Part shown: positions 33,003 to 46,000 of the stretch, in pieces | Position numbering within the stretch: position 1 is the first letter of the stretch | Layout: each line of letters starts with the position of its first letter | NCBI GenBank assembly: GCA_012934845.2 | Contig: WNNJ02002013.1 | Location: 1-64,000, forward strand | Reading direction: 5' to 3' | Length of the DNA: 64,000 nucleotides | Source of the DNA: Pomphorhynchus laevis | Lineage: Eukaryota > Acanthocephala > Palaeacanthocephala > Echinorhynchida > Pomphorhynchidae | Notes under the pieces: generated by a model | Told to the model about the DNA's origin: nothing | The model's database searches: none | The model's input: the letters and a program-made list of their open reading frames with translations, nothing else | Made by a program: the position numbers and the translations under genes

Positions 33003-33960
33003 ATACGTAAATGATATCACAAACAGCTTAATGTCGGAATGTGTTACCTATGCAGATGATTTTAATGTTTGGATGTGAATTATTGATGAGTCCGATGTTA
33101 GCGCTCTTCAATAAGACCTGGATTCCATAAATAAATGGTCTATATCCAATGGGCTGATGATAAATGCGACTAAATGTAGACATATGCGGATCGGCTCCCA
33201 GACATTCGTTGCTCTTATCAAATCGGAAACATGTCGATTGATTCTAAAGATAAAATCGATGATTAAGGTGTATCTACGCTTAATATGCTCGATATGAGCG
33301 CTCACTTAAATAAAGTTTAGGCCAATTGCCGTCGTACTATTGGCATCATTAGACGATCTTTTGGATCACTAGAGGTATGTAGCTTCAGAATAATATACAA
33401 GGCCCTAATCGAATCTCGCATGCTCTACTCATCTCCCGCAGCGTATCCACATCTGCGCACGAACATTGTGGCTTACGAATCGATTTTCCGGTCGGCTAAT
33501 CGTCTTGCTCCCGCTGTCAAAGAACTGCCGTTTGACCAGAAGTTAGAAATCCTAGGTGTTTCAACGGTTTGTGAAAGTTTGGTAAAAGCTGTTCTTATGT
33601 TAGCATGGAGGGCAATTTTATCGCTCACTCATCTCCTCAACTTCATGTTTTGCCTACACAACTCCGAGCAGTTACGTGGACATCGACTAACGCTCAAACA
33701 TCGTAGAAAAGTCCATCGACATTATCAGGATATCAGAGATCGAGCAATAAACAGTTGGAACAGGCTCCCGTCATCTGCAATTGAATGCCGGAACATCCGA
33801 GAATTTCGGCTTGCGTTGAATAGTGTATCGCTCTCATAGGAATGCGAACCTGATTTGGATTGCTTTTGTTTTACTGACCTTGTACTTTTACATTGTGATC
33901 CAGCCAAACGAGCCACCGCTCATCGGCTGTTGTATATTAATAATAAATAATATAATAATA
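33003..33960 (+). mobile_element. LINE family LB, 3' part
   Basis: Begins at a CVTYADDFNVW RT box near 33038, then NKWSISNGLMINATKCRHMR near 33140, IIYKALIESRMLYSSPAA near 33395, FRSANRLAPAVKELPFDQK near 33485 and a VNSWNRLPSSAIE end near 33750 (NSWNRLP in frame 33420-33839). It ends in a 3' region with gccaccgctcatcggctgt and a TAATAATAA-like tail. 5'-truncated, several breaks. It directly abuts the end of the preceding LA copy. Confidence 0.8.
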
Positions 33961-34656
33961 TTCATATTTTATTTTTATTCAAACGTAAGAAAAAATAATG
34001 GAAACTTTAATTAGTTGCTTGTTGTTAAATAAAGGAATTGTAATTAATTCCTTTATTATATGGCACTTTGTTTATAAAAATTTTCATATAGTCGGGTACG
34101 ATATTAAATATATTATGAAATTCTATTAAAATTATATTCGTGTGCCATCTAAGCAGTATAGAATTGTTGTTAGTGTGCTACATAACGATAATGAGTTACT
34201 AATTGGTTACTAATTTATATAGTGTCGTTTCAAAATCTCTAATTCCTCAGTTGTTTTTGGACTTGTGATTAGAAGTTTAGCGGCATCCACTAACTCGGGT
34301 TGGATGACATATGTTAAACTGATAAACTTGCATAATTTCTGCGCATGTATCCCAAGTCCTCTAAACTATCCGATTCAATAAATGAGATAAATTAATTTCA
34401 ATACGTGAATAATAACACCCGTTTCAGAGGTTTTTCTACAGATTTACAGGATTTATGTTTGACAAAACCGTTATTTACTTATTTAAATTAATTAACAACA
34501 ATGTATAAAATGTAAAATTAATTAACAACAATGTAAAAACCGCTGTGGAAGTTTTCTTGATCACTTAATTTATCTCAACTTGTTTGTTATAGAATTTAAG
34601 TGTGCTTGGCTGTGTTTTTCTCTTCGTAATATGTATTCCAGTCAACAAGAGAAATA
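33961..34656. other. Intergenic, with hairpin and small direct repeat
   Basis: AT-rich. Perfect hairpin 34029-34039/34046-34056 (ataaaggaatt, loop 6). A 20-base segment aattaattaacaacaatgta occurs twice near 34487 and 34516. No gene. Confidence 0.55.
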
Positions 34657-34912
34657 TAAAAGGCATAAATTTTAAATATATAAGATATGCCCGTCTAGAA
34701 GGCATAAATTTTAAATATAGAAAATATGCCCTCTAGAAGGCATAACTTTTAAATATAGAAGACATGCCTGTCTAGAAGCCAATAACTTTAAATTTAGAAG
34801 ATATGCCCGTCTAGAAGGCATAACTTTTAAATATAGAAGATATGCCCGTCTAGAAGGCATAACTTTTAAATATAGAAGATATGCCCGTCTAGAAGGCATA
34901 ACTTTTATACGC
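34657..34912. repeat. Minisatellite, six to seven units of about 39 bp
   Basis: Unit ggcataacttttaaatatag followed by aagatatgcccgtctagaa, starting about every 38-39 bases from 34660. The first and fourth units are diverged; the last three are nearly identical. The - strand frame over it is just the repeat translated. Confidence 0.9.
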
Positions 34913-35169
34913 GATATTGTAAATACATAAACTATAGTCTGACGTTAATACTTTTCTTTGGGGAATGTAAAACCCTTGATCGTTAGTATTTTTCTTAAAA
35001 CAGTTAAGAAATAATTTATCTTAAAATACAAGAAACTTGACTAAATTTTTAAATAACTATCATATGTTTGTCCTGCCGTATATTGATTATCGAACATGTC
35101 AGCATATCTATATATCGAACATGTCAGCACATCGAACATGTCAGCATATTTTAATCTTCTAATCGCTTG
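34913..35169. repeat. Triple atcgaacatgtcagca repeat
   Basis: Three copies of atcgaacatgtcagca lie between about 35089 and 35148 with spacings of 26 and 17 bases. The rest of the stretch is AT-rich and gene-free. Confidence 0.7.
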
Positions 35170-35880
35170 AGATGATTGGACACTAACAGAAAGTCGTTTT
35201 GATCTTTAATTGTTGATTGAATTAATGTTTCTGTTTGGAAAAACAGTCCAAATTAGGTGAACTTTATCGGAGTGGATCATGTGATGGCATCACACAAAGT
35301 TTGATCTTAGGACTGATTTTTAATTTGTATTTCAATTGACTTCTATTTCCTTAGTGCAGTCTAGGTTATTGCGCTGTGCCGATAATATCAAGATGTGTCT
35401 TAATGACAATGACCAGAATATTTTACTGTGATTTGAATATAATGATATTTTGGGCTTCTGAAAAAAAAATAGTTTAATTATCAAAGCGACCTGCATCTAT
35501 CAATTCGCATTTCGATGTGATTATCAGAATCTTCAGTAAATTAACTATTTAATTATTACGACGCGTATTTAGATAAGTCTAAGAACACTAAACAAATCTA
35601 GGAGCTATGCAGTGAACGGCTATTACAACATTTCCAAAAATTTGTTTCAGGTAAATTATCTTCTGACTTATAACTTATACTATGAAGATCAGTGATATGA
35701 CGAATATCTTGATATGAGCTCATTATCCTCACTCCGAGCATTAAACCAACTCGCTGTAGTTTGTCTCTCTCAATTCACATACCTGATGATTCTATTTGGT
35801 TCATGAATAGGGCCGAAACCTGATAGCATAGAAGTTCTTTCTGATATTTAAATTTTAACTTGATATAAATTATATAAAAT
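35170..35880 (+). mobile_element. Old LB-type LINE fragment
   Basis: Worn RT remnants on the + strand: a SGSCDGITQSLILG-like turn near 35270 (the GVPQG position), a CADNIKMCL-like box near 35372, and thumb-region remnants. It is too decayed for a clear frame. The family assignment is by pattern only. Confidence 0.45.
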
Positions 35881-37029
35881 CTTATAGCAATTATTTATTA
35901 TTTAACATCTTTTTTATTTATAAACAGTATAACATACGCAGACTCATTTAGCTGATCTGATTCGTATGATCCATAGTTCAAGATTGCAAAGTCATCCATT
36001 TTTGATGCAATATAAATTGTAATAAGAAAAGGAGTATAAATTTTGCATATTTTATATTATAAATTTTTTATATTGTTATCGTATTATTTTTAATAAAATC
36101 GGAAAACTAAAATGATTTAGAAAATAGATGATGTCATCTATGGCTTAAAATATTAATTTTGGATTAACGAAAATATAAAATAAATGTATCGACATTTTAT
36201 ATTTCGCCGGCTTATGCGAAATTTTTTAATATAACGATCATATTTTTTATCTATTTTAGTGATACAAAATAACATTTATATTATTAAAATAAAATGTTTT
36301 AATAATATTTAATATAATAATATATTATTAATAATAATTATATAATATTTATTGATAATACAATAACTTCAATATTTAATATATTAAAATTGAATATATT
36401 TTAATATTTCAAGGCCTCTCTTTTCTTCAGAATTGTATTTATTAATTATTATTGTGTCTTTGTTATTTAAGTTTTGTAATAAAATGCTATTTATGCTATT
36501 TTTATTAAACTGATGGTTTAATAATTAATGAACTATTCGTTGAAGGTCATCGTTCCACTCGCTGTAGAATTACGAACCATTCTAACATGTTTTCGTTAGC
36601 ATTCAGCAAACATTCTTTCGGATACAACAATTAAATTAACGAAATAATAATATTATAATACATATTACATAATTTAGACGTCATATTGTAGATATGAAAT
36701 GTTTTGAATATCATAAATGGGATATTACATATGGTATTGGCTATAATACAAATGATCAATTTTAAGTCGTTCAGATATTTACCATTTCCCTAATTTATCT
36801 TTAATAATATTAACCTAAAAGAAACTGTTGAAAATTTATTTTTATTGATTTAGAAGCCAGATTAGCATTTTCGATCATAGCTATTCGAATTATAGAAGAT
36901 TAAAATATTAACCGTCTTTATTATTCTCATATCTACTTTATATTTTTACACGAGAAAATTTTAACATTTGTGCTTCTATCTTATTATTCAAAACAGCATC
37001 TTTAAAGTAGTACGCTTGTACATTAATAA
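35881..37029. other. AT-rich upstream region of AQR
   Basis: Extremely AT-rich, with long stretches of taatatt-type sequence near 36290-36410. No gene or element recognised. Confidence 0.5.
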
Positions 37030-37041
37030 CTTGACGTCAAG
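37030..37041. promoter_or_regulatory. CRE/ATF-type palindrome upstream of AQR
   Basis: cttgacgtcaag is a perfect 12-base palindrome around the TGACGTCA core that CREB/ATF factors bind in animals. It ends 49 bases before the AQR start codon. Two other octamers (5361, 10213) lie in STIP1 introns, so chance in a large window cannot be excluded. Confidence 0.35.
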
Positions 37042-37090
37042 ACATACTTTCAATTTAATTGGTTTGATTTTAGAGAATTATCAGCTAAAA

Positions 37091-40000
37091 ATGAATGCTG
37101 GAATACCAACAATCGAGGAAATATTTAGTGATCCAATATCTGAGGTATAATTTTTAAACTATTAACAAACATATGATATGTTATGGCTTTCTAATAATAC
37201 ATTTGAAGCAGTATAAAACGTGTCTTCAATTTGTCAAATTATACTCTTACGTCTATTCGGTTGATATTTAAATCTTTCGAAATCATTTTTAGACTAAATT
37301 AGAAATATAAAAAAACGCTTAAACAATATCTTATCATTAATCTTTACACAGATAGTAAAAATATATATCATTTATATTTAGATCCGCAGCGTTTAACAAC
37401 GGAGGCCGAAATTTAATAAATCGGCACTTCCTTTATGACGTAGTAATCATTTAATTAATGATTTTGTCATTTTAAATGATTTTAAAGATCATTTTTCAAA
37501 GCTAATTAAATTGATAGTTAAAATTAATTTAAATTTTAATCAGAATTTTAAGTTATATTTGAATATTTATGGCGGTTATAATAATTTAAAACAATCTGTA
37601 TATTATAACAATGAATATATTAAATAGACGAACTATTTAAAAATATTTCTTTTCAATAAAAAATAGTAACTTTTCAATTAAATTTTTATATTTGTGTGAA
37701 TTTTATAAAACAATTAATTGATTTAGAGTTTTGCTCAATATTTTATTAAATATACACAGAAAAATATTTAATACGAAGATAATAAAATAGTACATTAACT
37801 TTAACAACCCAACTTTGATAATTCAGCATTTAAATTTTATTTTCAGTTCAGTTTTTTAATTGTTACAGCAATAAGGATTGTTTTTCAATTAGATGGATTA
37901 AGATACATCTTAAATTAATCAGTAAGATTTTTGTGTGTCAAGATAATCTTCTTAAGAGATCTTGGAGTGATAGTTTCGTCGAATTTGATATCTGCGGCTA
38001 ATACTAGGATAGTGTGTCATCGAGCATTTGTATTGCTGATGTTATTTTGAAAAACATTCTAGTCATTTAGTCCCGATGCATTTAGGAAGATGAATGTCTT
38101 ATATTGTATGTCTCATTATGTATGTCTTATATTTTGCACATTATCGAATACGGCCTTCCTATTAGTTTTCCACAAACATTAAGAGAATCGAATAGAAAGA
38201 GTTTTAAGTCACGTGAAACAGTAGGTTTCTCATCTTTATCTTCCGGAGATAAAATGAAATCTTTTAATTTGACGTCATTAAGATATCGTAGAACAATTAT
38301 AGATCTTACAATGGTGTATAAGATAGTGGTGAATGGCTTTGGGCAGAGGGACTTTAGAAGCTGTTTACTTTGTCATACAACAATCAAACTAAGGGGCAAT
38401 CTTTAAGGTTATCAAACCACGAATTCGGAGAATCTGATGCATCTACGATTTGCAACTAGAAGAGTAAATAATTGGAACGGGTTCAATAAGGAGTTGAACT
38501 TTTTCTTACGACAAATTAATGTTTTTGCTTTGTTTTTATATTAAAATAAAAATAGCTGCTAGTGTTATGAGCGTATGCTCAGTTGCTGCCGTAATCGTAT
38601 TAATAATTTTTTACACTATAACATAAGCTATGAATAATGTCAAATCCGAATAAAAAATTGAATCTCGATCATTGTTCTAGCCCATCTTATCCTAAACCAA
38701 CTTCACTTATCCCAGAGTGGATATGAAACGCTTGAGTGGAACGAGGGGCTCGTAGACAAGTTTATGCAGCTCTGATGATGGACAATATCAATTTAGTTTT
38801 AAACTTCGACAGTTCTAGGTTGTAGTCGGAATGGTTGAGTTCTTTGCTGAAATTCTTTGAAGAATACTGCACGTTTTTCGCTTGTCGCCAGAAGTAAAAA
38901 AAACAACGGGGAGAAATGACCGTTTTCAACTATTTGTACCCTTTCCAGGTACTTTTTACTTTTGTTTTTCTCATTGTACTCGAATGCAATCTGTGTCTCT
39001 TTTGTATTAAATGATTCGGAAAATATCGAAAAGATGATGACATCCAAAAATGTCCGCTCGAATCTTTAATTTCCAAGTCAAGCACAAACTATGCCAAGTT
39101 TTGCTTCACCATCCTTTGTGATTTAGACGTTCTCGAAGTTTGGGGTACTCTAGACAGCTTTGGTTCAGTTTCTTAGCCTGAAGAAAGATTGTAAGCCTGT
39201 AAGGAGATCGCGATGATATCGCGAACATTGTCGTTCATAAGAAATGTCCCCTCTTCTGCAAGATAAAGCGTGCACTATATGCAACTTTTCATCACACATG
39301 CATTTCGCATTCATCAAATCAAGAGGGGTCCATCCATAACTACAACACAACGCATCTCTAAATTCACTTGCACTGAGTTTCCACTTCTCATTTGGCAAGG
39401 AAAGCTAAGTGAACCACACCCTTTGATTCTTGCATGATTAACGTAAATCATAAACTTAGACAACATGGACTTATTATATGGACTTAGACAACCCTAAATA
39501 TGTGATTTGCTGATTTTTATCCGTGATGATTGAGAACTTTGCTACAATTCCTACCATTTTCACATTTCGATCGCGCTGACTCCGCCATGTATTATTTCGT
39601 GCCGATAGGTGATCCGAAAATTTTCGATACATTAGCATTATAACTTTTGAAAGGTCCTAATAACGTTCTTTATTACTTTTTTATGGCGAGACATTTATTT
39701 AAAATATACGCCCATAATACAGTAGATATAAGTTTCTGCAGATGGATAAATTAATCCTTTTATGACGGGCCGTTTTCGGGTTGACCTTGAGATACGCATA
39801 CAGTCTGGCGAAACATCGATTTTCCTCTGGTTGATTTTAGAGCTCTTAGATACGCAGACGCAGCACGTACGAGCTCTAATGGTATTTTTCCCTTCAGTAA
39901 TAATAATTTTTTAATAGAATAAATTTATTCGAATAACTAAAAAAATTAAGGATATATCAAGGGGTCTCCAAATGGGCCATCAATGTTAGATCTTATGTTA

Positions 40001-43000
40001 GATCTATTGTCTATAAAAACTGGTGATTTTCGTGTCGACCTTGGCATTCATAGGCAGACCACGCACAATGCGATGGAAATTTTGGCTTTGAGTTTAGTTA
40101 GGAAGTTCGCATAATTATCGGGAGAATGTCTCGTTTCTGCTAATGCCAGCCTCTTCACTAATGATGTAGATTGAATTCCCATTTCACCAGATGTCGAGAA
40201 TATAAGTGGGATAAACTTGCCTTGCTATACGGTTTCCACTTTTTCACGATACTTAGCAACCTTGCGATTATCATAATATCGACAAGCAGATGTCGAACGT
40301 ATGCCGACCAGTGCAAACAATATCCTGTCTTGCAGCATTATCCCCAATGGCAATCGTTGTCTCAAAATTTATACTCGCTGGGACAATTGAGAGCTGATTT
40401 TCGACTTCAACCCCAAAATAGCAATTTGCAAGAGCTTTGGCAAAAAATATATTTAATGATATCGTGTCTAATACTGGGACACCGCCTTGCATGACGTGGA
40501 ATAACGGATGTCCATTTATGAGCAACAAATACAGATAAGATTACACAAATCTTTTAGAATCCAACTATATCGTACATTTTCAGCGTCTTTGAATTCTCTC
40601 CGTGATAGTCTTAGTTTATCTGCTTTAAGCGGTAAAATACTGAGCCATGAAGATACACCATCATATGCAGAGTGTGCAATAACATCGGCTATGCTTGACA
40701 CAAATGATTGTACAGTATGTTGCATGTGTTCAAAGAAGACATTCCGGTGGTGTGATATATTATGGCTGGCATCTAGCTGAAGCTGACGTAGGGAATCCCC
40801 TGTGAGACTGGACTCACATGTTTTTCGAAGCAGCTCATAACATTCGAACTCCAACGCCTGGGTGACTAGAGTATCGTTGATGTCCATACCGCCCATCCTT
40901 AATGATACATCTAAATGGAAAACTACTCTTTTGAAACTTCGTGACCAACAAGATCAGGTATCAATTGTTCGCTTAAATTTTTGTTTGTTGATTCAACTTC
41001 TGTATCATTGGACACATGCGCTACTATCTGAAATGTACACTTGAATTGCAATGACTTTGTCAAAAATACGTACGCAACTTGAAGACCGAGCTTGGCAACT
41101 TCTGCCAGTTTTAATATCACCGAGCTCAACATGTCGAATTTCTTTGTCCTTTCTGTCGAAGCGAAATCAGGAGAACCAATTTTAATTCCGAGAACAGCGA
41201 TTCCTGAACATGATTTGTTTGTGATTTCACGTGGTAACAGATTGTATTGCCATTCATTGTGGGTTAGTAGTTGGGTTTTACCAGCATTCACGTAATAACC
41301 AAATTGTGGTTCTGTGTGCTGTAGAATATCCCAAACACCAGCGAGATATTCAGGCATTCCAGCAAATTACAATTCTTTTATATTTACTAGGATGCTAACT
41401 AAATAGTCTTTAAATAATAAATTAGTCATTTAATTGTTTTTTAAATGTATTTAATACATTATCCGATTAATAATCGTTCTATTTTTAAAGCTTGCCGGCA
41501 AATATTGGCTAAAGAATAAGTTTACGGATGAAGAGCGACCTTCATTTAATGCAGATTTAGTTTCTCAGATATACAGGAATGAAATGCTACAGACAAAGTA
41601 ATTTATTCCCGTGTCTCTACTTAGCTTAACTTTATTATTTAGTTTTTCTACTAAGCGCCTATCAATGTTAGAATTAAGTCAGTATTTGGAGTTATATCTC
41701 TGGCCGAATTATCACCAATACGACATAGTTGGTAGTCCACTACTATTTTAAAATTAAATTTGTATGTGTTTATTACCAGAATTTCAAAACGAGAGAACAT
41801 ACTGTATCGATTGCAGCACTAATTAATGAAAAATTTAGAGAAAGGGTCGATGCATGGACTGTAAGTCTTATTTTCTTATTACAAGAAAATGTTTTTGTAT
41901 TTGCGATTAGATTGATTTTTTTAGTGACTTATCGTTTCTAAAGAATCGAGGATTTCATAACGTTCATGTTGTGAAAAAGTTTAATGTGTTTCATAGTTAT
42001 CGTTTTTGAAGTTTTGTTAAGTTTTTTAAAGGTTTTGAAATGTTAAAATTTTCTGCTTCACAATCTTAGTTCTGTCGAAGCGCTATAGATTAGGTTTTGA
42101 AATGTTAACATTTTCTGTTAACTTTTTTAAATGCGAACTAATGATTTTAGTCATGATTTATTGAAATAGAATAAAACAGATTGGCGTATATGCTCAAACC
42201 TAATGTGTTCGCTAAAGGCTAAACACAGCCGGAGTTTATCAAACAATTTAAAGAACACATACGAACATATATTCGCTCAATAATTGCAATTATATTTGCT
42301 CACGATTTGTATACATCTTCAAATGTATATACGTGGTGAAAGATTTCTCCATCGAAAGAAGTTGCTCAGGAAAATAAAGGTTCAATAAAAATTTATTTAT
42401 TTGTAAATAGTTGATAATGATCCATTATTGAAAAAGAATTATTGGAGCTGGATCAAAAAAGGGAACATTTTATTTGGTATTTCACAAACCTCTGTTAGCA
42501 TCTAAAAATGAAAAAATTTAAATTAAATATTATAAAGAATTATTGAAGCTGGATCAAAATATGGAAATTTTTTATGTGATATCTCGCTAAGTTAGCGTCT
42601 TCGGAAACTTACAAATTTATGAGATAAATTGTCTTAACGTTTTTAAATAGTTAATAATGATCCATTATTGATATATAATTATTGGAGCTGGATCAAAAAA
42701 GTAGAAAATTATATCTGATATTTCGCTAACTTCTGTTAGCATCTTCAGAAATCTACAGGAGATGCTAGCATAGGTAAACGAAATATCAAATAAAAGTTTC
42801 CTCCTTTTTTTGATCCAACTCCAATAATTATTCATCAATAATGGATCAACTATTTACAATTATCTCCATTAATCTGTTTTGATATTTCGCTAACCTCTGT
42901 TAGCTACTTAAGAAAATTACCATTTCTGAAGATATAATTTTCCTTAATTTAACTAATTGAATTAACTAATTAATAACTAATTAATAATTTAATTTAATTT

Positions 43001-46000
43001 AGCTCTAATAATCCTTTATTTCTTTTTATCTAAAGTTTTCCAGAGATTTTTTAAGCAAAGATAATACGAAATATTCAAGTATTATTTAATTATTTGAAAT
43101 ATTTTAGAATGTGTTAAATTTTAGTTTGTTTTAGTTACAAGTTAGTAATAACTGCTTGAACATGCTTCAGGTCCTTAACATTTGACTTAGTAATTCATTT
43201 TTGGTAATTCATTTTTGGTAATTATAGTTTAATAATTCAATTATTAATTCATTTTTGGTAATTCAAGTTTAATAATTCATTAGGTGATTGCGTTTAGTAA
43301 TTAGTCAACGTAATAATTGATTGTTTAATATTGATTGTTTATCTAATTGATCAACTTACTTTTTGAAAATACATTTTTCTTCAATGCAAATAAATTATCG
43401 TGATAATAAACTGTGATAATAAATTATCACAGTTTATTACAGAGAATTGATTGAAAGAATTGCATTTTGATAGATACATTGTATAATAAGCAACGTTTAT
43501 CCAACGTCTGATTTACCGCTTTGTCTACCGTCTGATTTTCCGATTTGATATAATTACAAATCGGACTTATTGATATATGTTCTATACATTCTTCCAATTG
43601 TATAACAAACTTGCATTATACTTTATTAAACAAAAAAGTACAATTTTTTAAGGTTAAAGGCAAACAACAAAATATTCTTAAAAACGTTTTTGCATTGATC
43701 TAATAACATTCGAGCTAATAGATCATAAAACATGTATGGAAAAAACATTTGCTGCCTTTTATAGACTGTTATTGATATATAATTACAAATCGGACTTATC
43801 GATGGATGTTCTATACATTCATCCTTGTATAGCAATTGTAGTTCATTATTATAATTGGCTGATGAAAATGAACTATTCGTAACAATTTGTTAAAATAAAT
43901 TTTAATGTACCCTAGATAGTTGATTTGCGGTGGGACGTTTCTTTGGATTTTTTGTCAACGCTGTTTTTATAAATGAATTAAACAAATTTGACCATTTTTG
44001 CTTGTTACGTAAGGATGGTGGCTTATAGTTGCTCCTTGACATTAGAAATAATGCTCTCATTGGATGTAAATCGTAAAGTGGAGGCTGCAGCTCTGCCAAT
44101 TCAATTGATGTTATTCCAACTGCCCATATATCACATTGTTGATCGTATCCCCCCTTTCGCTCAACTGCCGCAACCTCAGGAGCCATCCTAAATAATTTAA
44201 ACATAGCCTATTTAAAAGTACACGTCAATAGAAATCAAAACTTTACAAATAATTTAAAGGGAATACCTACCAGTACGGTGTGCCGATAAAGGATTTTCTT
44301 TTGCAAATTGTAGAACTAATCTCAGCGGACACCCCAAAGTCAGCTAAAAGTAAATTTTAAATCAGTCAAATATAAAATCCACCTTGAAACAAATTAAACA
44401 TCGGCCAAATAATTACTCTATTAGCAAAATAAATTAATTCACTCTTGAGCACACATTAATTCTTGAGCACAATTATATTCACACATTAATCAATAAATGT
44501 GTTTTCTCATTTCCACTGGTGAGAAACCCCCGTGTTGTTCGTATATATAAAACAAAATAAAGGAATCATAAAGCGAATATATTATTGGAACAATAGACAA
44601 TTGATTGAAAGAATTGCATTTTGATAGATACATTGTATAATAAGCAACGTTTATCCAACGTCTGATTTACCGCAGCTAAACTTCTCCAAATATCACAGCT
44701 TTTTATTACAGTTTATTGAGAATTGTCAAAATAAAAAAATTTCTCTGCAATTTGTACTCAAGTCAATGATAAATGGGAAACTAATTTGTACTCAAGTGTA
44801 AATGATAAGTTTCTTCAATCGTTCAGTTTTGTAAGTTCAGTTTTATCACAGTTTATTACAGTTTATTGAGAACTGTCAAAATAAAATATAATACGTTTTC
44901 TTCAATCGTTCAGTTTTGTAAGCTGTAAATTGTTTTATAAATACACCATTCTGGCTCAATAAGGCTTTTTCTTTTATAACTAAAAACGCTAGGTAATAGA
45001 ATTTATTGTTTATCTAATTGATTATTTTTATTACAAAAATAATCAATTTTATTATTTAATTATTTTTATTATTTATTATTACATTTTTCTGCAATGCAAA
45101 TAAATTGTCGTGAACTATCGAAAAATTATTGTCTAAAATTAATTTCTTAGGAATAATAATTTCTTATTGTATCTTTTAATATAATAAATAAATATTATTT
45201 ATTGACTTATAATATTAATAATTAATTTATCATAATAAATTTATTTCAAAGTTGCCACATTAATTTTATGCTGCACAGGCATTTTGATTTTTCATAAACA
45301 ATTTGTAATTACAATTTAATTATAAATTTATTGATTTCGTTGCAATTAGTATTTCTGAAGTTGTAAATATGTGATTTTCAAAAAATTTAAAATTAAATTT
45401 TTAAAAATATGTATTCGTCTGTTACAACAAATGGCTTGAATCATTTGTTTCAGAAGTAGCTAACAAAAGTTAGCGAAATATCAAATAGAATGTCCACTAT
45501 TTTGAATCAGCTTCAATAATTCTTAATTTTCATTAATTTCTTCTGGATCGGAAAATATATTTTTCCTATTTTATATTTTTATTCATTAACTAATATAATA
45601 TATTATATTATTAACTAATAAAAATAAAAATATTATAAAATTTATATTATTATTTTATATTATTAATATATTATTAATAATTTTTTATCATTATTTTTTA
45701 ATAATAAATTTATTTCAAAGTAATACAAAGTGGTTCCCGCAAATGGGCATTAGGTTAAACAAAAACATTGACAACAAACTTTCTTTTCCTTTTTTGTGCG
45801 TTACTTACTCATCGCTGAATGGTGCCGAGCAAAAAGTATTAAAAGCCTTTTGTCTCGTATACCTCACGCAGATCAATGTAACTTCAGCCAATATAACACC
45901 TAAACGCTGTCGCAGCAATTTTATACATACACTGTAAGGTATCTGAGCACGTTGAGCTGATTTTGTTGCTATCCAACTTAAAATTCTTTCTGGTTCAGTC

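Noticed and set aside
34711-34899. 62-codon frame with a repeating protein sequence
   Set aside because: It is only the translation of the 39-bp minisatellite.
36968-37090. Upstream in-frame ATG extending AQR
   Set aside because: The added residues have no counterpart in aquarius proteins; the ATG at 37091 gives the expected N-terminus.
45743-45937. + strand frame of 64 codons
   Set aside because: It is the antisense shadow of the LC terminal module.
44344-46000. Missing MAP4K N-lobe exons on the - strand
   Set aside because: I looked for the HRD loop and glycine-rich loop and found neither; only AT-rich repeats and LINE pieces are present.
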